This document shows, piece after piece, positions 22,126 to 33,999 of a stretch of DNA of 64,000 bases. Under the pieces are notes generated by a model. It saw only the letters and a list, made by a program, of their open reading frames with translations, searched no databases and was not told the origin of the DNA. Each line of letters begins with the position of its first letter. Within the stretch, counting starts at the first letter, position 1. Position numbers and translations under genes: made by a program. Source of the stretch: Oenanthe sinensis (taxonomy: Eukaryota; Streptophyta; Magnoliopsida; Apiales; Apiaceae); contig CM053802.1 in the NCBI GenBank assembly GCA_028671895.1, positions 17,987,631 to 18,051,630 on the forward strand. The letters run 5' to 3'.

Positions 22126-23856
22126 TTAAACTTCTGCAACATGAACATCATATACCAGCTTTTTTCCATGTCTGTTCTTAGATCGGGCTGAAATTAAAAG
22201 TTGACAATCACATACTGGAAGATTTGATAAAGCATTAGCAACAAGGCCCCGATTTTTGTATGACTTTTGAAGCACAGAAAAATAATCGTAAATATAAATA
22301 ATCAGTCATAACAAAATTATATATGCACAACCACATTTAAGTTTAACCATTTAATTATAGCTGTGATATAGGTTGCAATAATCCTTTTGGACGTAGTCTT
22401 TAGCATACTGTATAATTTCATTTCTTGATAGGGTGAAGCCATCTATGGGGACTTTAAAAATCAATGTTGATGCTCCGTTATTCGAAGAAGAGGTGTGTTA
22501 TAATTACTGGTTCGTGGAAGGGATTATGAAGGCAATTTAGTGGAAGGGTACCATTTGCAGGACAGTTGAGGTGACTCCTGAAATCAGTAAAGCTATGGCT
22601 ATTAAGAAGCCCTGAGTTGGGTTAAAAGCATGAGAACATGCTGATTATCATCAAAACAGATTGCTTGGTGGCTATTCAAAATTCTACTCGGCTTTTATCG
22701 TATTTTGGTAAAGTTATCAGTGATTGCAGGTATTACTTAGATTATCAAATGTTAGTTTGAAGTTTGTTAAATGTTCAGCGACCAGAGTAGCTCATCGTAT
22801 AGCATGTTCTATATCTGATCGTTTTTTTCATGAGTCTTGTGATATCCCAGAATTGTATCAGGTGTTGGAGGAGGATTCTTTTAATCAATGAAAGCATGTT
22901 TTGTTCACAAAAAAAAAAAGAGCAAAGAAGTATAAAAAAATATGTGCATCTTTCTAGTCTCTTAGCCCATCCTTAGCAACCTATACTGTTTCCTTTCTCT
23001 GATTTTCCTCCTTTCCCATCTTTTTTCCATATTCTAGTCACTTAATCACATCTTACAATAAATAAAACATATTGACCCTGGGAGTATTATTACTACACAC
23101 AGGACATGCACTTCGGAACATATTATATGCACCCACAGACACACCAAAATAGATATTTCCCACAACTGGGAAACTTTATTTCTGTAACAATCTTTCAGAT
23201 ACTTGATAAAACAATTTCACTATGTAACAGATCCTTGTGGAAATTTTATTCTTCCATCTATTAAAAGTTTGCATTTTCAGTAAAAAGTACAAACATCCAA
23301 TTTTGTTAAACCTCATGTATGATATCCATCACCGAGATCACACGACAAATTATAGTCCCATGACAACCATATTAGCACATGCAGCTGCTGGCTATACATA
23401 ATTGGGAATTGGGACCTGTACTATATAAATTAATGGGAACACTAAATTTTGTAAATAACAAAGAAAGGAGTTATATAATACTCTCAGATGGTAACAAATA
23501 GATGAGCCCCAACTACCAATTACAGCATTTATTACCTCGTAGAAGTTGAGCAAGAAATGGAAGTGAAGCACAGTACCTTGGCTATGGTTCCTTTACTCTG
23601 CATATCTTCTACCAGGTTCCCAGGAACCAAAAAAGATAACTTTAACAATCAATGTAGAGTATAATGTAGAAAGCAAGTAATTGTACAGAATTTAATCGAC
23701 AAATAAACTGACAAACTTGGTTTTTAATATGTCTATATAACAAAATTACCCAGTAGCATATCCTGAAAGGCTATTAGCTATAAAAACCTGAAAGATCATA
23801 GCTATAAAACCTGAAAGGCTAGCAATAGTATGAAGATCGACTCCAGAAGAGGCCAT
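22126..23856 (-). CDS. Possible small three-exon gene, unrecognised product
   Basis: A frame-consistent model is complement(join(22126..22263, 23577..23608, 23811..23856)), 71 aa, starting MASSGVDLHT and ending VYDVHVAEV. The last exon (SYKNRGLVANALSNLPVCDC...) looks protein-like and has a clean stop; the middle exon is only 32 nt. All junctions are GT-AG and keep the frame, but the acceptor of exon 3 (TTCAAAAG) has a poor pyrimidine tract. I do not recognise the family. It may be the tail of a larger gene with exons further right, or a remnant. The larger intron holds a LINE fragment. Confidence 0.33.
22430..22919 (+). mobile_element. 5'-truncated LINE (non-LTR retrotransposon) 3' end with RNase H-like domain
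   Basis: Broken plus-strand frames resemble the RNase H domain found at the 3' end of plant LINE ORF2: LKINVDAPLF near 22455, TDCLVAIQNSTRLLSYF near 22660, and KCSATRVAHRIACSISDRFF near 22770. A poly(A) run (22909-22919) follows the stop. Internal stops and frame shifts show it is dead. The 5' end is truncated, and no target duplication could be identified with confidence. Confidence 0.75.
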
Positions 23857-25557
23857 AATATTGAAGCTGTAATACATGAGAGAACATCAGCTCTTAATAC
23901 GAAGGGAGAATTTCAGATCTCCTTTAATGGCGTGCACTCACTTGTACATGAGAGAATATCATTCGATTGGATCAAATGTGGTTAGGGTCATGACTAACAT
24001 CTTCTGTGAAAACAAATTAAGTTACATTTATAAACACTACAAGATAACTAAAAGTAACAAGTGAGATTGAACTCAAAAAATTTAAAATGACTCTAGCTAT
24101 GTTGATCAGAACTTCAAATTCTTTATTCGATTAAAGTTCATAAGACACTTGCTTGCATGTGAAATTTAACTAAATTAAAACAAGGAAATTAAGATAAAAA
24201 GAATAAAAGCATTCTAGACCAACTCAGGGAAAGGAAAAAGAAGAGAAAAACTAGATCGAGGATAATGCAATGATCAATTACTCTATATAATCACAAGTAT
24301 CTCACTTGAAAGTCTGAACCGTAGGAATCTATGACAAACAAAAATATGCAAGAGCAACGAAGTAAAATGTAGATCTAAATAAATAATCAAACAAGTTAGA
24401 GGAAAACCTAAAAGCCAGCAACATATCTTTCCAGTGACCGATTCTAAATTTCTATTCGAAACCTAAAAGTTTGATCTGATAATCCAAGATACATTAATTG
24501 ATCTATTTTGACCATAACTTAATTAATGTAATTCTTTGAACAAGTTTATCTGCCAGAATCCATTTCCATGCATATCATAGAAGTGGCTTCTCTATTTAGA
24601 ATTTAAATCATAGAGCAGTTATAATTATAGAGTCTCTGGCCTAAATGCTGCCTGGCACAGTGAGGGTCTTGCTTTGATGCTATTTCTAAATTAAAAGTAG
24701 CTACAATAAACCATGTTAAGGAAATAAAATGGAAACCTCGTCAGGAGGCTCACAAGTGGAAGTTAATGTCAAGCAGAACTGTTTCTATGATCTGGGATGC
24801 AAAAATAATGGTAAAGAAACAAATCGACAAAAAAAAGATGTGATTCTTAGTATGAATTACAAGATCATCAAAATTCAAATCCAAAAATTTTAAGGAAATG
24901 GAGAATGCGGGGTTCATGTATCCACTTGATAAGAAAGTGAAAGCATGATAGGAATCTGGATGTAACCACGGATATAAAATGGATATACGTAGTGTGATGG
25001 ATTTTAATCAAGCACAAGAATGGATTAATGAACATATAGCTTGCCCCATAAAAACATGCCATAAGGTTCATAACATTCTGGAAGTTACTTGAAGATGTTC
25101 CAAGGAAGAGGGAAGGCAAAAATATGAGAAGGCAATAAAGCCTGCATCAAATATCACCATAATTAGGGAAGTGAAGGTTTTTCATTAGAATAAGTGTATT
25201 TAGTCATGCTTAAGAAGTCCATGGAACTAGAAAGATTTGTCTTCCAACAAACATTATATTCAAAAGAACTAATGAGATCTTCAAATAATCGTAAAAGGTA
25301 AAGCCACTTTAATAAATATATACTCAAGTAATTATTAATACAACTTTATATACATGTCAAACCATTAGAAATCAGAAATTAAAGCCTAAAACCAAAATAT
25401 ACAAGAAGTTCTACCAACACATGGAACAGAATGTAAGATAAGAAAGAAGCTTACAACAGGAGTCGAACAGAGATGATATTAATGTCTTAAGTTCACTTTT
25501 TATGTAATACTGAAATGTACAAGTGAGCCCTATGTTGATGTGTTAACATGATAATGG
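23857..25557. other. Intergenic sequence, possible exon remnants
   Basis: On the minus strand around 24860-25150 one reading frame stays open for long stretches (FIAFSYFCLPSSLEHLQ, then SYHAFTFLSSGYMNPAFS) but is interrupted by two TGA codons. This may be a decayed gene or chance. No supported gene is called here. The rightmost part is the 3' UTR of the HNH gene. Confidence 0.3.
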
Positions 25558-28500
25558 CTATGCTAGGTATTCTTGCCACTCTTCTGGAGTTCCCTTTCCC
25601 ATTTTCAGCATCTGTATTGCACTGTTTGTTAAGGGTATGGCAATTATGTCGTATTCTTTAGGGGCCTGCAAAAACAAAAGAAGGCAGGACTATTATACTT
25701 GTTGCTAATCAACTCATTACATTATCACACTTAATATACATGAGGCTTAAATCCCCAATTTTTGGTTTGCAGCTTACAGGTTGGAACTGGAAAACCTAGA
25801 TGTCCTATAATTCATGTTTATTAATAAAAGTTGTGATCTTATTTGCTGGATATGGAGTCTATACCACACCTTACTTCACTTTTGCTATAACTTTCAAGCA
25901 GATGAATACCCCAGATAACTTGTTCTTGGGTACCATATTTTAAGTTTTATCTTAAGTCTACTTTCTTCTTATATATAAGAATATAAACACGTCATATTGT
26001 TATTAGGTGAGCTAGTTTCTTATAATATTTCTGTTGTGACTGTAGAATTCAACGCTCATCTATATTCCTGAAAAAAGAGAGTTCTTATTTCATATCCTGT
26101 ATAGAATAATGCAGTCTCAAAAGCACAACATATTGCATGACATCCGGCCATAATATTCAGTAATATGTATAAAGTTACTATCTGAATTTTGATGCCCCTA
26201 CATCACCCACTAATATATACTGATATCGCAAATTTCACTATGTATACATAAAAAGGTAATTGGATAGTAGATAACATAGGTCTCCCTTAAGGCCAGTCAG
26301 TACATCTGCAAGGTGAAAGAGAGACTACAAATAAATAATTTCCACCTATGTAGAAATCCTATAGTCATTTTGTCACCCCTAATTGCAAACACTGGAAGGG
26401 TTCAACTACTGATTTGATACACCTATAACCTTCATGACTACAGCCACAGTGTGACGGCACTTAAATCTAAATTCATTACACCACCTTCTCTCTGTTGATC
26501 AACTTGATTGGGAAATCCTACTTCTTTAAGGTTTCAAAAGGTTAACACAGGCAGATAAATAAAGTTTTTGATGACTTCACTGCTGAGGAAAAAAAACTAT
26601 GACCTTGGGAATCTTATTTAGTTTCATGTTTGCTTCCTCCAAAATCTTTTGACCTTTTCTATTATTGCAACGGGAACATGCAGTAACCTGGCATCCAAAA
26701 GCAACATAAGTGATAAAACATTAAAAAATTGATAATGATCACATGATTACGAAAAATGCAGTATCATGTCACATCAGTGACTAATTTTACTAAAATCTAA
26801 TAACAAAATACTGTGCAAAAGTACAGAAAGTGCCTTTTTATGGGAATATATCAGATTTTGTCCATCCACAAAACTTGAGACTAGGTAGTTTCTTATTATT
26901 TTAGAAGGTGGATGGAAGCATAACATACTGGATGCTTCTAGATGACCAGCAAAACAGACAGATTATTCCTTTACCAAGATAGCTATCGAAGCTTACAAAT
27001 ATGGCACAATATGACACATTTGATAGATACATTCTTCATTGTCATACCAGGTTTTCCCATGTCCATTCCCCACCTCGCGCAGTTGGAACTACATGGTCAA
27101 TTGTCAGGTTTTCGCTCGAAGAACAGTATCTGGTGCCAAGAGCAATCACATTAAATAAGAAATAATGATGATTTAAAATGCTTTATAAAATATTAGAAAT
27201 AGTGTTCTAAGAAGCGCTAAGCAGTCCTAAGCGTCAGAGGGACCTTATAGTGCTTTAGCGGATTTCTAAGCAGATCATTAATATATATTTATTTTTAAAA
27301 ATTTTTATTTTAATAATGATATTTGCAAAGCTAGAATTAGATAATAATTAAGTGATAATAATCTAATATAGACAATATACTTTAAAAAATAAATTATTTT
27401 CAATTTATAATGATGATATCAATTTTTAAAATATGTCAACACCTCTTTGACTGCTTATTTGGCCGCTTGATCTCAAAAATGCTTAATCACCCGCCTAGTG
27501 CAAAATCAAAGTTCTTTATGATCTGATTTCCCGTAGGCATTCACTTTTTAGAACACTGATTACAAACTTCTCTGAGCAAAAATTCTGTCAGACCAAGCTA
27601 CATTACTACAGCTAACCAGCTATGATAGAAGAAATGGCGTCCTTATCTGGTAGGAAGAATTACAGCCTTTCAATTATTTTATATTAGCTAGTTCATGGTA
27701 ATCTCAAGTAACGAGGTTTTGAAATATCTATCTCCAAGAATTTCATCTATCAACTCCCTATTAATCTCCCCGTAAATTGCCTGATCTCCGTTTAACATCT
27801 CTCGATTTATTATCCCTACATGCTTCTTCTCTTTTAGACTTTTATATTCACCTAATTCCAAATACCAAAATCTGTCAAATAAAAGTAATGACAAAATCTA
27901 TAAAAAAAACAATATTAAAAAGAGGAAAATCAAGAGAAGATAATTTTAGTGGCTCCTGCAAATAGATATAGTATGTGATACTAGAGCAGCACATCTTTGC
28001 ACAATTTACTATCAACTTATTGTATCAAGTAAATAAAAGAGCACAAGAGCAGAGGCAAATCAAGGAAAGAAAAGCATCGTCGTTCAGCCATACAAACAGG
28101 AAGAGTATGTGATATTAAACACGTGGTCAAAGTACCACTTGTTTGCAAAATTTAGTGTCTCAATACAACAAGTTTAACTTATATATAAGAAGCGGATTTG
28201 TTCAAGAGAGGCTAGTGCAAAGAAATATATCTGGACAATCGATTAAGGAAAGGAAATCCTGGTACAGGAAGTTTCTCACACATTCTAGATTACTAAGATT
28301 TGCTCTATAAGTCAAATGCAATTTCAGATTAACCATATAAATTCTGAAATCTGCTATAGGTTGAGTAGAAAAGACTAAAAGTGACAAAAATAGATCAATC
28401 CAAAGGTAGTTACGACAGACACACAAGCAAGCTATATAGTATCCTGTCGTCATTCTATTACAATCTTACAATAACGCAATATTGCAAGTATTTACCTAAA

Positions 28501-29978
28501 ATAATGTTATAATATATTTTAGAATTGTTATACATTTTTTTATAAATATATATTAGAATTATTACACTTTTAAAATTCTCCAAGTTGGTGCTATGCAAGC
28601 GCAATCTATAAAGCGAAGAATAAAACATATTTCCACTCATTACCCAATAACAAAATGGAAATTTCCATAACAAATAAATGGATAGGAAAGTATATGAAGA
28701 CTACTTACTGACAAGTAAAACTGTCCCGAGCAAGTATATTTTTACGACTGAGGGTACTTCTTATTCTTCTTCTCTTGACAACCTGCAGCAAATGTGGTAC
28801 CTGGAAGAAGAAACCAAACAATACCATTTAAAATATTAATCATTATTACTGCAGCCTTAAAGATTAGACACATAAATTTAGATATCAGAATGAATAAAAA
28901 TATTTAGTGGTGGTGCAGTAGCATTAGAAGTTAATCAACTGAACAATCTTCCCGACAGCCTAAAGTCATCTGTAATAAAAGAGAGTAGTAATACAACAAA
29001 TAACACTTCCTAGTTGCATACCCTTAAAACGGCAGGTATATAGAAGGATCCACTAGGAGAATTGACAGTCTGATCATAATATTCTAGAACATCAGCCTGA
29101 AAAAAAAAACATTTACTTCAATTCAAAGTAGTAATGCATTCTTCTAAGTATATGATAAGGGCAGAAACAAAAAGCAGTCTGGATTAAAATCTTAAACATC
29201 ACTCAGCTTATAACTGAAGACAAGTCAAGAAAACTCCCTACCAAACAATCAATATTATTACGAGTTCTCTGTTGTACAAGAATGTAAACGATCGATTCAG
29301 TGTGAGGGTAAAATTAGTATAATATGCTGCTCAAAATATTGTAACTCAACACAATTACTAATAGCAAAGATAATAACTGAAGTTAATAAACAGTAAATTT
29401 ACAAAACAATAAAAAAGTAGTCCATGTAAACAATAATTAAATTGGACCTTTTCCATAAACTCCAAACAAATAGCACGTTTCCAGCAGACAACATTTATAG
29501 GCCTGAAACAACAAACACTATAAACATTACACAATTATTATAGCACGATTGGATAGTTGTTCCAGGTCCTCGGTTCCCCCGAGAAGATATTCATTTGTAA
29601 GACTATAAGCCAAAAAAATTTAAAAAAATCAATAGATTAAAAAATGAGGTTAAGAGAGATTATAACTTAAAACCTGTAAGAGATATCCAACACTAAACCT
29701 CTAAAACAAGATAATTCGTCTCTAACATACTCAGGATCATCGAAAAACAGATCATAACCAACATTGTAGCAGCTGCTATCATCATTATTAATTTTATCGT
29801 CTTGCTTGAGCTTAAAGTCATCATTCGATGACGACGTAGACGATGAAGATGAAGAGAGCAACTTAGTAACTCCAAGAAACCTGATTTTACGTTGATATCG
29901 GGGTTCGAAACTGATCAACATTCCGTGGTCGTTGAAGAGTGGCTTTACACGACATCGTGGTTTAATTAACTGTGCCAT
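25558..29978 (-). CDS. HNH endonuclease-domain protein
   Basis: Seven exons: complement(join(25558..25665, 26604..26687, 27048..27129, 28709..28800, 29022..29096, 29448..29502, 29674..29978)), 266 aa. Every junction is GT-AG and keeps the frame. The core HNH fold lies at residues 175-215: zinc ligands Cys175-X2-Cys178 and Cys207-X2-Cys210, catalytic-type LTIDHVVP (His188), GGEWTWENLV (Asn202) and CSRCNNRKG. This is the bacterial-style HNH/McrA arrangement found in a small plant family of uncharacterised proteins. The N-terminus has a Ser run and no obvious transit peptide. Nuclease activity is plausible because the metal and zinc residues are intact. Its substrate and cell location are unknown. 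Introns carry a SINE fragment and a MITE. Confidence 0.9.
27201..27557. mobile_element. hAT-like MITE in HNH gene intron
   Basis: Ends AGTGTTCTAAGAAGCGC and TTTTTAGAACACT are imperfect inverted repeats of the AGTGTTCTAA type widely seen in plant genomes. Subterminal copies of GCGCTAAGC/GCTTA are present. It lies in the intron between exons 4 and 5 of the HNH gene. No clean 8-bp target duplication was found. Confidence 0.55.
29541..29632 (+). mobile_element. tRNA-derived SINE fragment in HNH gene intron 1
   Basis: TAGCACGATTGG (29541-29552) fits a pol III A box with one mismatch, and CGGTTCCCCC about 30 bp later resembles a B box. The tail (ATATTCATTTGTAAGACTATAAG, then A-rich) matches the 3' part of the SINE at 33871. 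It lies antisense to the HNH gene, within its first intron. Confidence 0.6.
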
Positions 29979-30216
29979 TTACTGATCACTCAATACAGAA
30001 TCTTACATATGTATGTATATGACGGTTTTGTATGTAATGATCAGGTATGTAATGTCATTTTGCATCATCCAAAAATCCGTTGGCCACATATTTTCGCTAC
30101 ATCTCCTCCAAGTGTGTACTGGTTTAGTGCCAATCTATCATCCATGTTTTATATTCCTTCTGTTTTGCCCCCTAAATTTTAATTTTACTCGAAATAAATT
30201 TAGGTTCCATTTTTTT

Positions 30217-30691
30217 TTTTTGAAAAAAAGGAATCAATTCATTAAATAAAAGTTATACGACATCTACAAATACAATCAAAATTGAACAGACACTTATGAA
30301 TCCTTCTTTCCAGGAGAGGCAACCAAGCGATTTGATTTGAAGATGATTTGAATGTATCTACTTGTTTTCACCCGAATGTATATAATTGTTTTCACCGATT
30401 GTTCTGTGCAATCGATCATAGATGCGATCCCATATTAACCTTCATCCGTGAATCAAACCTATGAAAATCATGTTGATCTATGAGAACATCAAAACACAAC
30501 AAAACAAAAATCAAACTCTAACAAGGAGAGACTAACAAAACCTAAATAAATTGAGAACTTATTGAAGTAAAACAAAATTTTAAACAAAAAAACGAAAAAT
30601 AAAGGAATTGAGGCTTTCTACCTGTGAAAACCGATGGAAACCCGTCAAAAATTTTTAATGGAGACTAGAGTTTAGAGAGAGAGCCCAAGAG
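30217..30691 (-). mobile_element. Short LINE-derived retroelement with A-tail and target duplication
   Basis: A 14-bp direct repeat GGTTCCATTTTTTT flanks the segment (30203-30216 and 30692-30705). Read on the minus strand it begins CTCTTGGGCTCTCTCTCT, passes through a 5'-UTR-like region, and ends with AATGAATTGATTCC then an A-rich tail, a common plant LINE 3' end. At about 475 bp it is either an internally deleted LINE or a LINE-tailed non-autonomous element. Confidence 0.65.
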
Positions 30692-30705
30692 GGTTCCATT
30701 TTTTT

Positions 30706-31777
30706 AAAAAATTATTTTAATAAATCTCAAACTAAATGAGAGTCGAACCATAATCACAGACGATAAAAAATAAGCTCTCACCTAGTTAAACTATCTAATC
30801 GCACTCAACTTTGGGTTTCATTTATATAGAAGCAATCCTCGAGAGCCACGTTATGAAAACATTTTATAAGAGTTTAAATAACAATTTATAAATCTCGGGA
30901 TGAGATAATAAAAAATTAGTCCTTAAACATAAATTATAATTTATAAACTAAATATTAAAAAAAATAAAATTTACAATTTATAAATTGAATATTAGAAAAA
31001 ATAAAAATTATAACTATTTTGTTATATCATAACTAAGTGTTCTAAAAATTACTGAGTCAACCGAGTACTCGTTTATAGGTATAATCCGATTTTCACATAA
31101 CTCAGTCAATATTCGGTCAAAATCCGAGTACTCTGAGTTAAATTCGTTTTTGAATTATTCAATTTTTTATTATTATTTTAAGTGATGTCGCAAAATACTA
31201 TATAATCATCATAACTTATTTCTAGTTATATTGTTAAAAATTATAAAGTAAGGGATATTAACAAATTAAACATTACTGTTGTTAGTACATTGTTAAAAAA
31301 TATTATTAAATATAATTTTAGTATGTATATTAGACTATTAGTAAATAATAAAAATATATAACTTTTAACATTTTTCAAAACTAATTTTAACATTTATACA
31401 CTAAATTATGACATGTGAATTTGACACGTTGAGTAAAATTTATAAAATTAACATCCTATTAGTTATTTGAGTACTCATTTTTTTAGAACTAGACTAAACC
31501 AAATTGAACTGAATTCCATTTTTACAACATTCATTTTGACTCAAATTTTATTCAATCCCCTTCAATTTCATTTATATCAACTAAATATAACATTATTGAT
31601 TTATAAAATTGATAAAAAAAGTTTAAATTAAAATTGTGTAAATTCAATTAAGTGAACTAGACAACTAGACGTGAACCACTGAAATGAAACGCTCCAAGTC
31701 TAATACAATTGGGCCTGGTAGATGGGTTAAGTTTAAAAAGCCAGAAAGTCATCGTTATGGTCTTAATTTGTACATCC
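30706..31777. other. Intergenic sequence with a possible hAT-like remnant
   Basis: AGTGTTCTAAAAATTACTGAG at about 31037 and an inverse match (GAGTACTCATTTTTTTAGAACT) ending near 31490 could be the ends of a degenerate AGTGTTCTAA-type element. The last 100-200 bases include the SDR promoter and leader. No other gene is seen. Confidence 0.35.
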
Positions 31778-32581
31778 ATGGCAGAAGCAAGCCCAAGCTC
31801 CGCCACACAACCTCCATGTCCAGTTTTTAAACTCCAAGACCGAGTCGCACTCGTCACCGGTGGATCCCGAGGAATCGGCCGAGCAATCTCACTCCACCTG
31901 GCCTCACTCGGTGCCAAACTCATCATCAATTACACCACCAACTCCACCCAAGCCACCCTCCTCGCCGCCCAAATCAACTCAACCTCCTCTTCATCTCCAC
32001 GCGCCGTCGCAGTCCAAGCCGACATCTCCGATCCACTCCAAGTCAAACACCTCTTCGACACCGCCGAGTCAGCCTTCGACTCGCCCCTCCACATCCTGGT
32101 CAACTCAGCCGGCGTCCTCGACTCCACTTACTCCTCCGTAGCCAGCACGCACCTCGATGACTTCGACCGCACGTTTCGTGTCAACACTCGCGGCGCGTTT
32201 CTGTGCTGCAAAGAAGCGGCGAGTCGGTTCAGTTTTGGCGGGAGAATCGTGTGCATGACGTCATCGATGGTGGTGGGATTGAAGGCCGGGTTCGGGGCAT
32301 ATGCGGCGTCGAAAGCGGCGGTGGAGGCGATGGTGAAGGTGATGGCTAAGGAGTTGAAGGGGAGGGGGATTACTGCTAATTGTGTGGCCCCGGGGCCGAT
32401 TGCGACGGAGATGTTTTATCAAGGGAAGACGCAGGAGATGGTGGACAAGGCGGTGGAGGAGTGCCCGTTGGGGAGGCTGGGAGAGGTGGAAGATGTGGCT
32501 CCGGTGGTTGGGTTTTTGGTTAGTGATGAGGGAGGGTGGGTTAATGGTCAGGTCATTAGAGTTAATGGTGGTTATGTCTGA
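31778..32581 (+). CDS. Short-chain dehydrogenase/reductase, NADPH-dependent aldehyde reductase-like
   Basis: A single exon of 267 aa from the ATG at 31778 (CCATGGCA context). An in-frame upstream ATG at 31709 would add 23 residues but lacks family similarity. Classical SDR motifs are complete: cofactor loop TGGSRGIG (27-34), NSAG (109-112), catalytic Ser in MTSS (about 162), Tyr175 and Lys179 in YAASK, then PGPIATEMF and a C-terminal VNGGYV. NTR/NY after the second strand suggests NADPH. Relatives detoxify reactive aldehydes in chloroplast or cytosol; no transit peptide is evident here. Third-position composition flips from C-rich (before about 32190) to G-rich (after about 32230) within this one exon. 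The gene is much GC-richer than its neighbours. Confidence 0.94.
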   Translation: MAEASPSSATQPPCPVFKLQDRVALVTGGSRGIGRAISLHLASLGAKLIINYTTNSTQATLLAAQINSTSSSSPRAVAVQADISDPLQVKHLFDTAESAFDSPLHILVNSAGVLDSTYSSVASTHLDDFDRTFRVNTRGAFLCCKEAASRFSFGGRIVCMTSSMVVGLKAGFGAYAASKAAVEAMVKVMAKELKGRGITANCVAPGPIATEMFYQGKTQEMVDKAVEECPLGRLGEVEDVAPVVGFLVSDEGGWVNGQVIRVNGGYV

Positions 32582-33854
32582 GTTTATCAGGGTGAAATAC
32601 TAAGTAATCAATAGACTTATATTTTGACTGTAAAATCCGCACATAACATTGTTATCCAAATAATTTATTAAACCTTCTCTCTGTCTTTTTTTGAACTAAC
32701 CCACATGCATAGTACTATAAAAATATAAAATAATTCAATATATATTTATTATTAAAATATGAAAGAAAATATAATTAGTGAAAGTAGGAAGAATTATTGA
32801 AAAAGAGAAAATATTATGAAATAAATTGAGGGGAAATGAGATTTAGAAGAAGAAGACAAATCATCATTATATGATATAATAAATTTAATAAGACAATGAT
32901 ATATAACTTTGATAATGTCATCGATTAATAATAGAGTGATCAGTTTAAATGATTTCACGAATTATATTTTTGTAATACAATTATAAATTTCATATTCATT
33001 TAAATAATAATTTTTTAATAAAATGATAAATAATAAATTTTTTATTTTAATTGAACCAAAAATTATTTCGTAAAGAATATATAATGGAATCAATTATATT
33101 TTTATCATAAAAATCAAAATATAAAATCATGGAAATATAGAGTATTAATTTTTTTCTTATTTAAATAAGTTAGGGTAAAAAATTTAAATCGGAGAATTTC
33201 ATTATGTAGAAATAAAATTATAAAAAGTTTTATTATACAAATATTTAATATTAATTGTAAATATTTGTTTAAATATGAAAATATAAAATAATTTAATAAA
33301 TGATAAGAATATTGAAGAAGTATAAAAAATGAAAGGAAAGATAATTAGTAAAAGTAATGAGTAGTATTAAGAAAAGTTAAATACGAGGATGAGAGAGAAT
33401 TGGTGTAAAGAGAAAGAATGCTATAAAATAAATGGGTCGAAAATGAGGTTTATTTTAATTATTATTATTTTATTACGGGAAATAAAGTTATAAAAAGTAA
33501 TAGTACATAAATATTTAATAATAATAGTAAATATTTATTTAAGTATGAAAATATAAAATGATTTAATAAATATTTGTGAAAATAATATTGAAAAAAGATT
33601 TAAAAAAACTAAAAGAAAAACTTGTCAAAAAATAATTAAAAGAAAAATAATTAGTAGGAATAAGGAGGATTAGAAAAAAAAGCTAAATGAGGATGAAAGA
33701 TAATAGTGGAAGGAGGATGTGAGAGAAGTAGTGGAATAAGATGTATGTTATAAAATAAGTGAATGAAAAATGAGGTTCATGGAGAATAAGATACATAATA
33801 AAAAAATGACACGTAAACTTGATGATGTCATCATTTAACAATATAGTGATATAT
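32582..33854. other. AT-rich spacer with diverged internal repeats
   Basis: Phrases such as AAATATAAAATAATTTAATAAAT, ATTAGTAAAAGTA and AATGAGGTT recur at about 32720-32850, 33240-33450 and 33480-33790, suggesting two or three diverged copies of an AT-rich unit about 280-300 bp long. No gene is seen. Confidence 0.4.
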
Positions 33855-33870
33855 AAACTTAAATAACATC

Positions 33871-33974
33871 TTATCCTCTATCGTCCCAGGGTTCGACCCT
33901 AGCTCACCCCGAGAATATTTTTAGAACAGATACTCATTTGTAAGGCTATAAGTCAAATTAGTCAAAAAAAAAAA
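33871..33974 (+). mobile_element. 5'-truncated SINE with 16-bp target duplication
   Basis: AAACTTAAATAACATC occurs at 33855-33870 and 33975-33990. Between them lies GGGTTCGACCCTAGC (B-box-like), then CACCCCGAGAATATTTTT, ACTCATTTGTAAGGCTATAAG and an A13 tail. Its 3' end matches the SINE at 29541, defining a family in this genome. The A box is missing, so it is 5'-truncated. Confidence 0.82.
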
Positions 33975-33999
33975 AAACTTAAATAACATCGGTTCTCTT

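Noticed and set aside
24868..25119. 83-codon minus-strand frame starting MPSLFLGTSSS
   Set aside because: It is hydrophobic and low-complexity without family features. Another frame in the same place looks more protein-like but has stops.
31709..31777. Upstream in-frame ATG of the SDR gene adding 23 residues
   Set aside because: The extension lacks SDR similarity and the ATG at 31778 has a better context. It remains possible as an alternative start.
31860..32141. 93-codon plus-strand frame rich in Pro and Ser overlapping the SDR gene
   Set aside because: It is an out-of-frame reading of the C-rich half of the SDR coding sequence; the SDR frame carries all conserved motifs.
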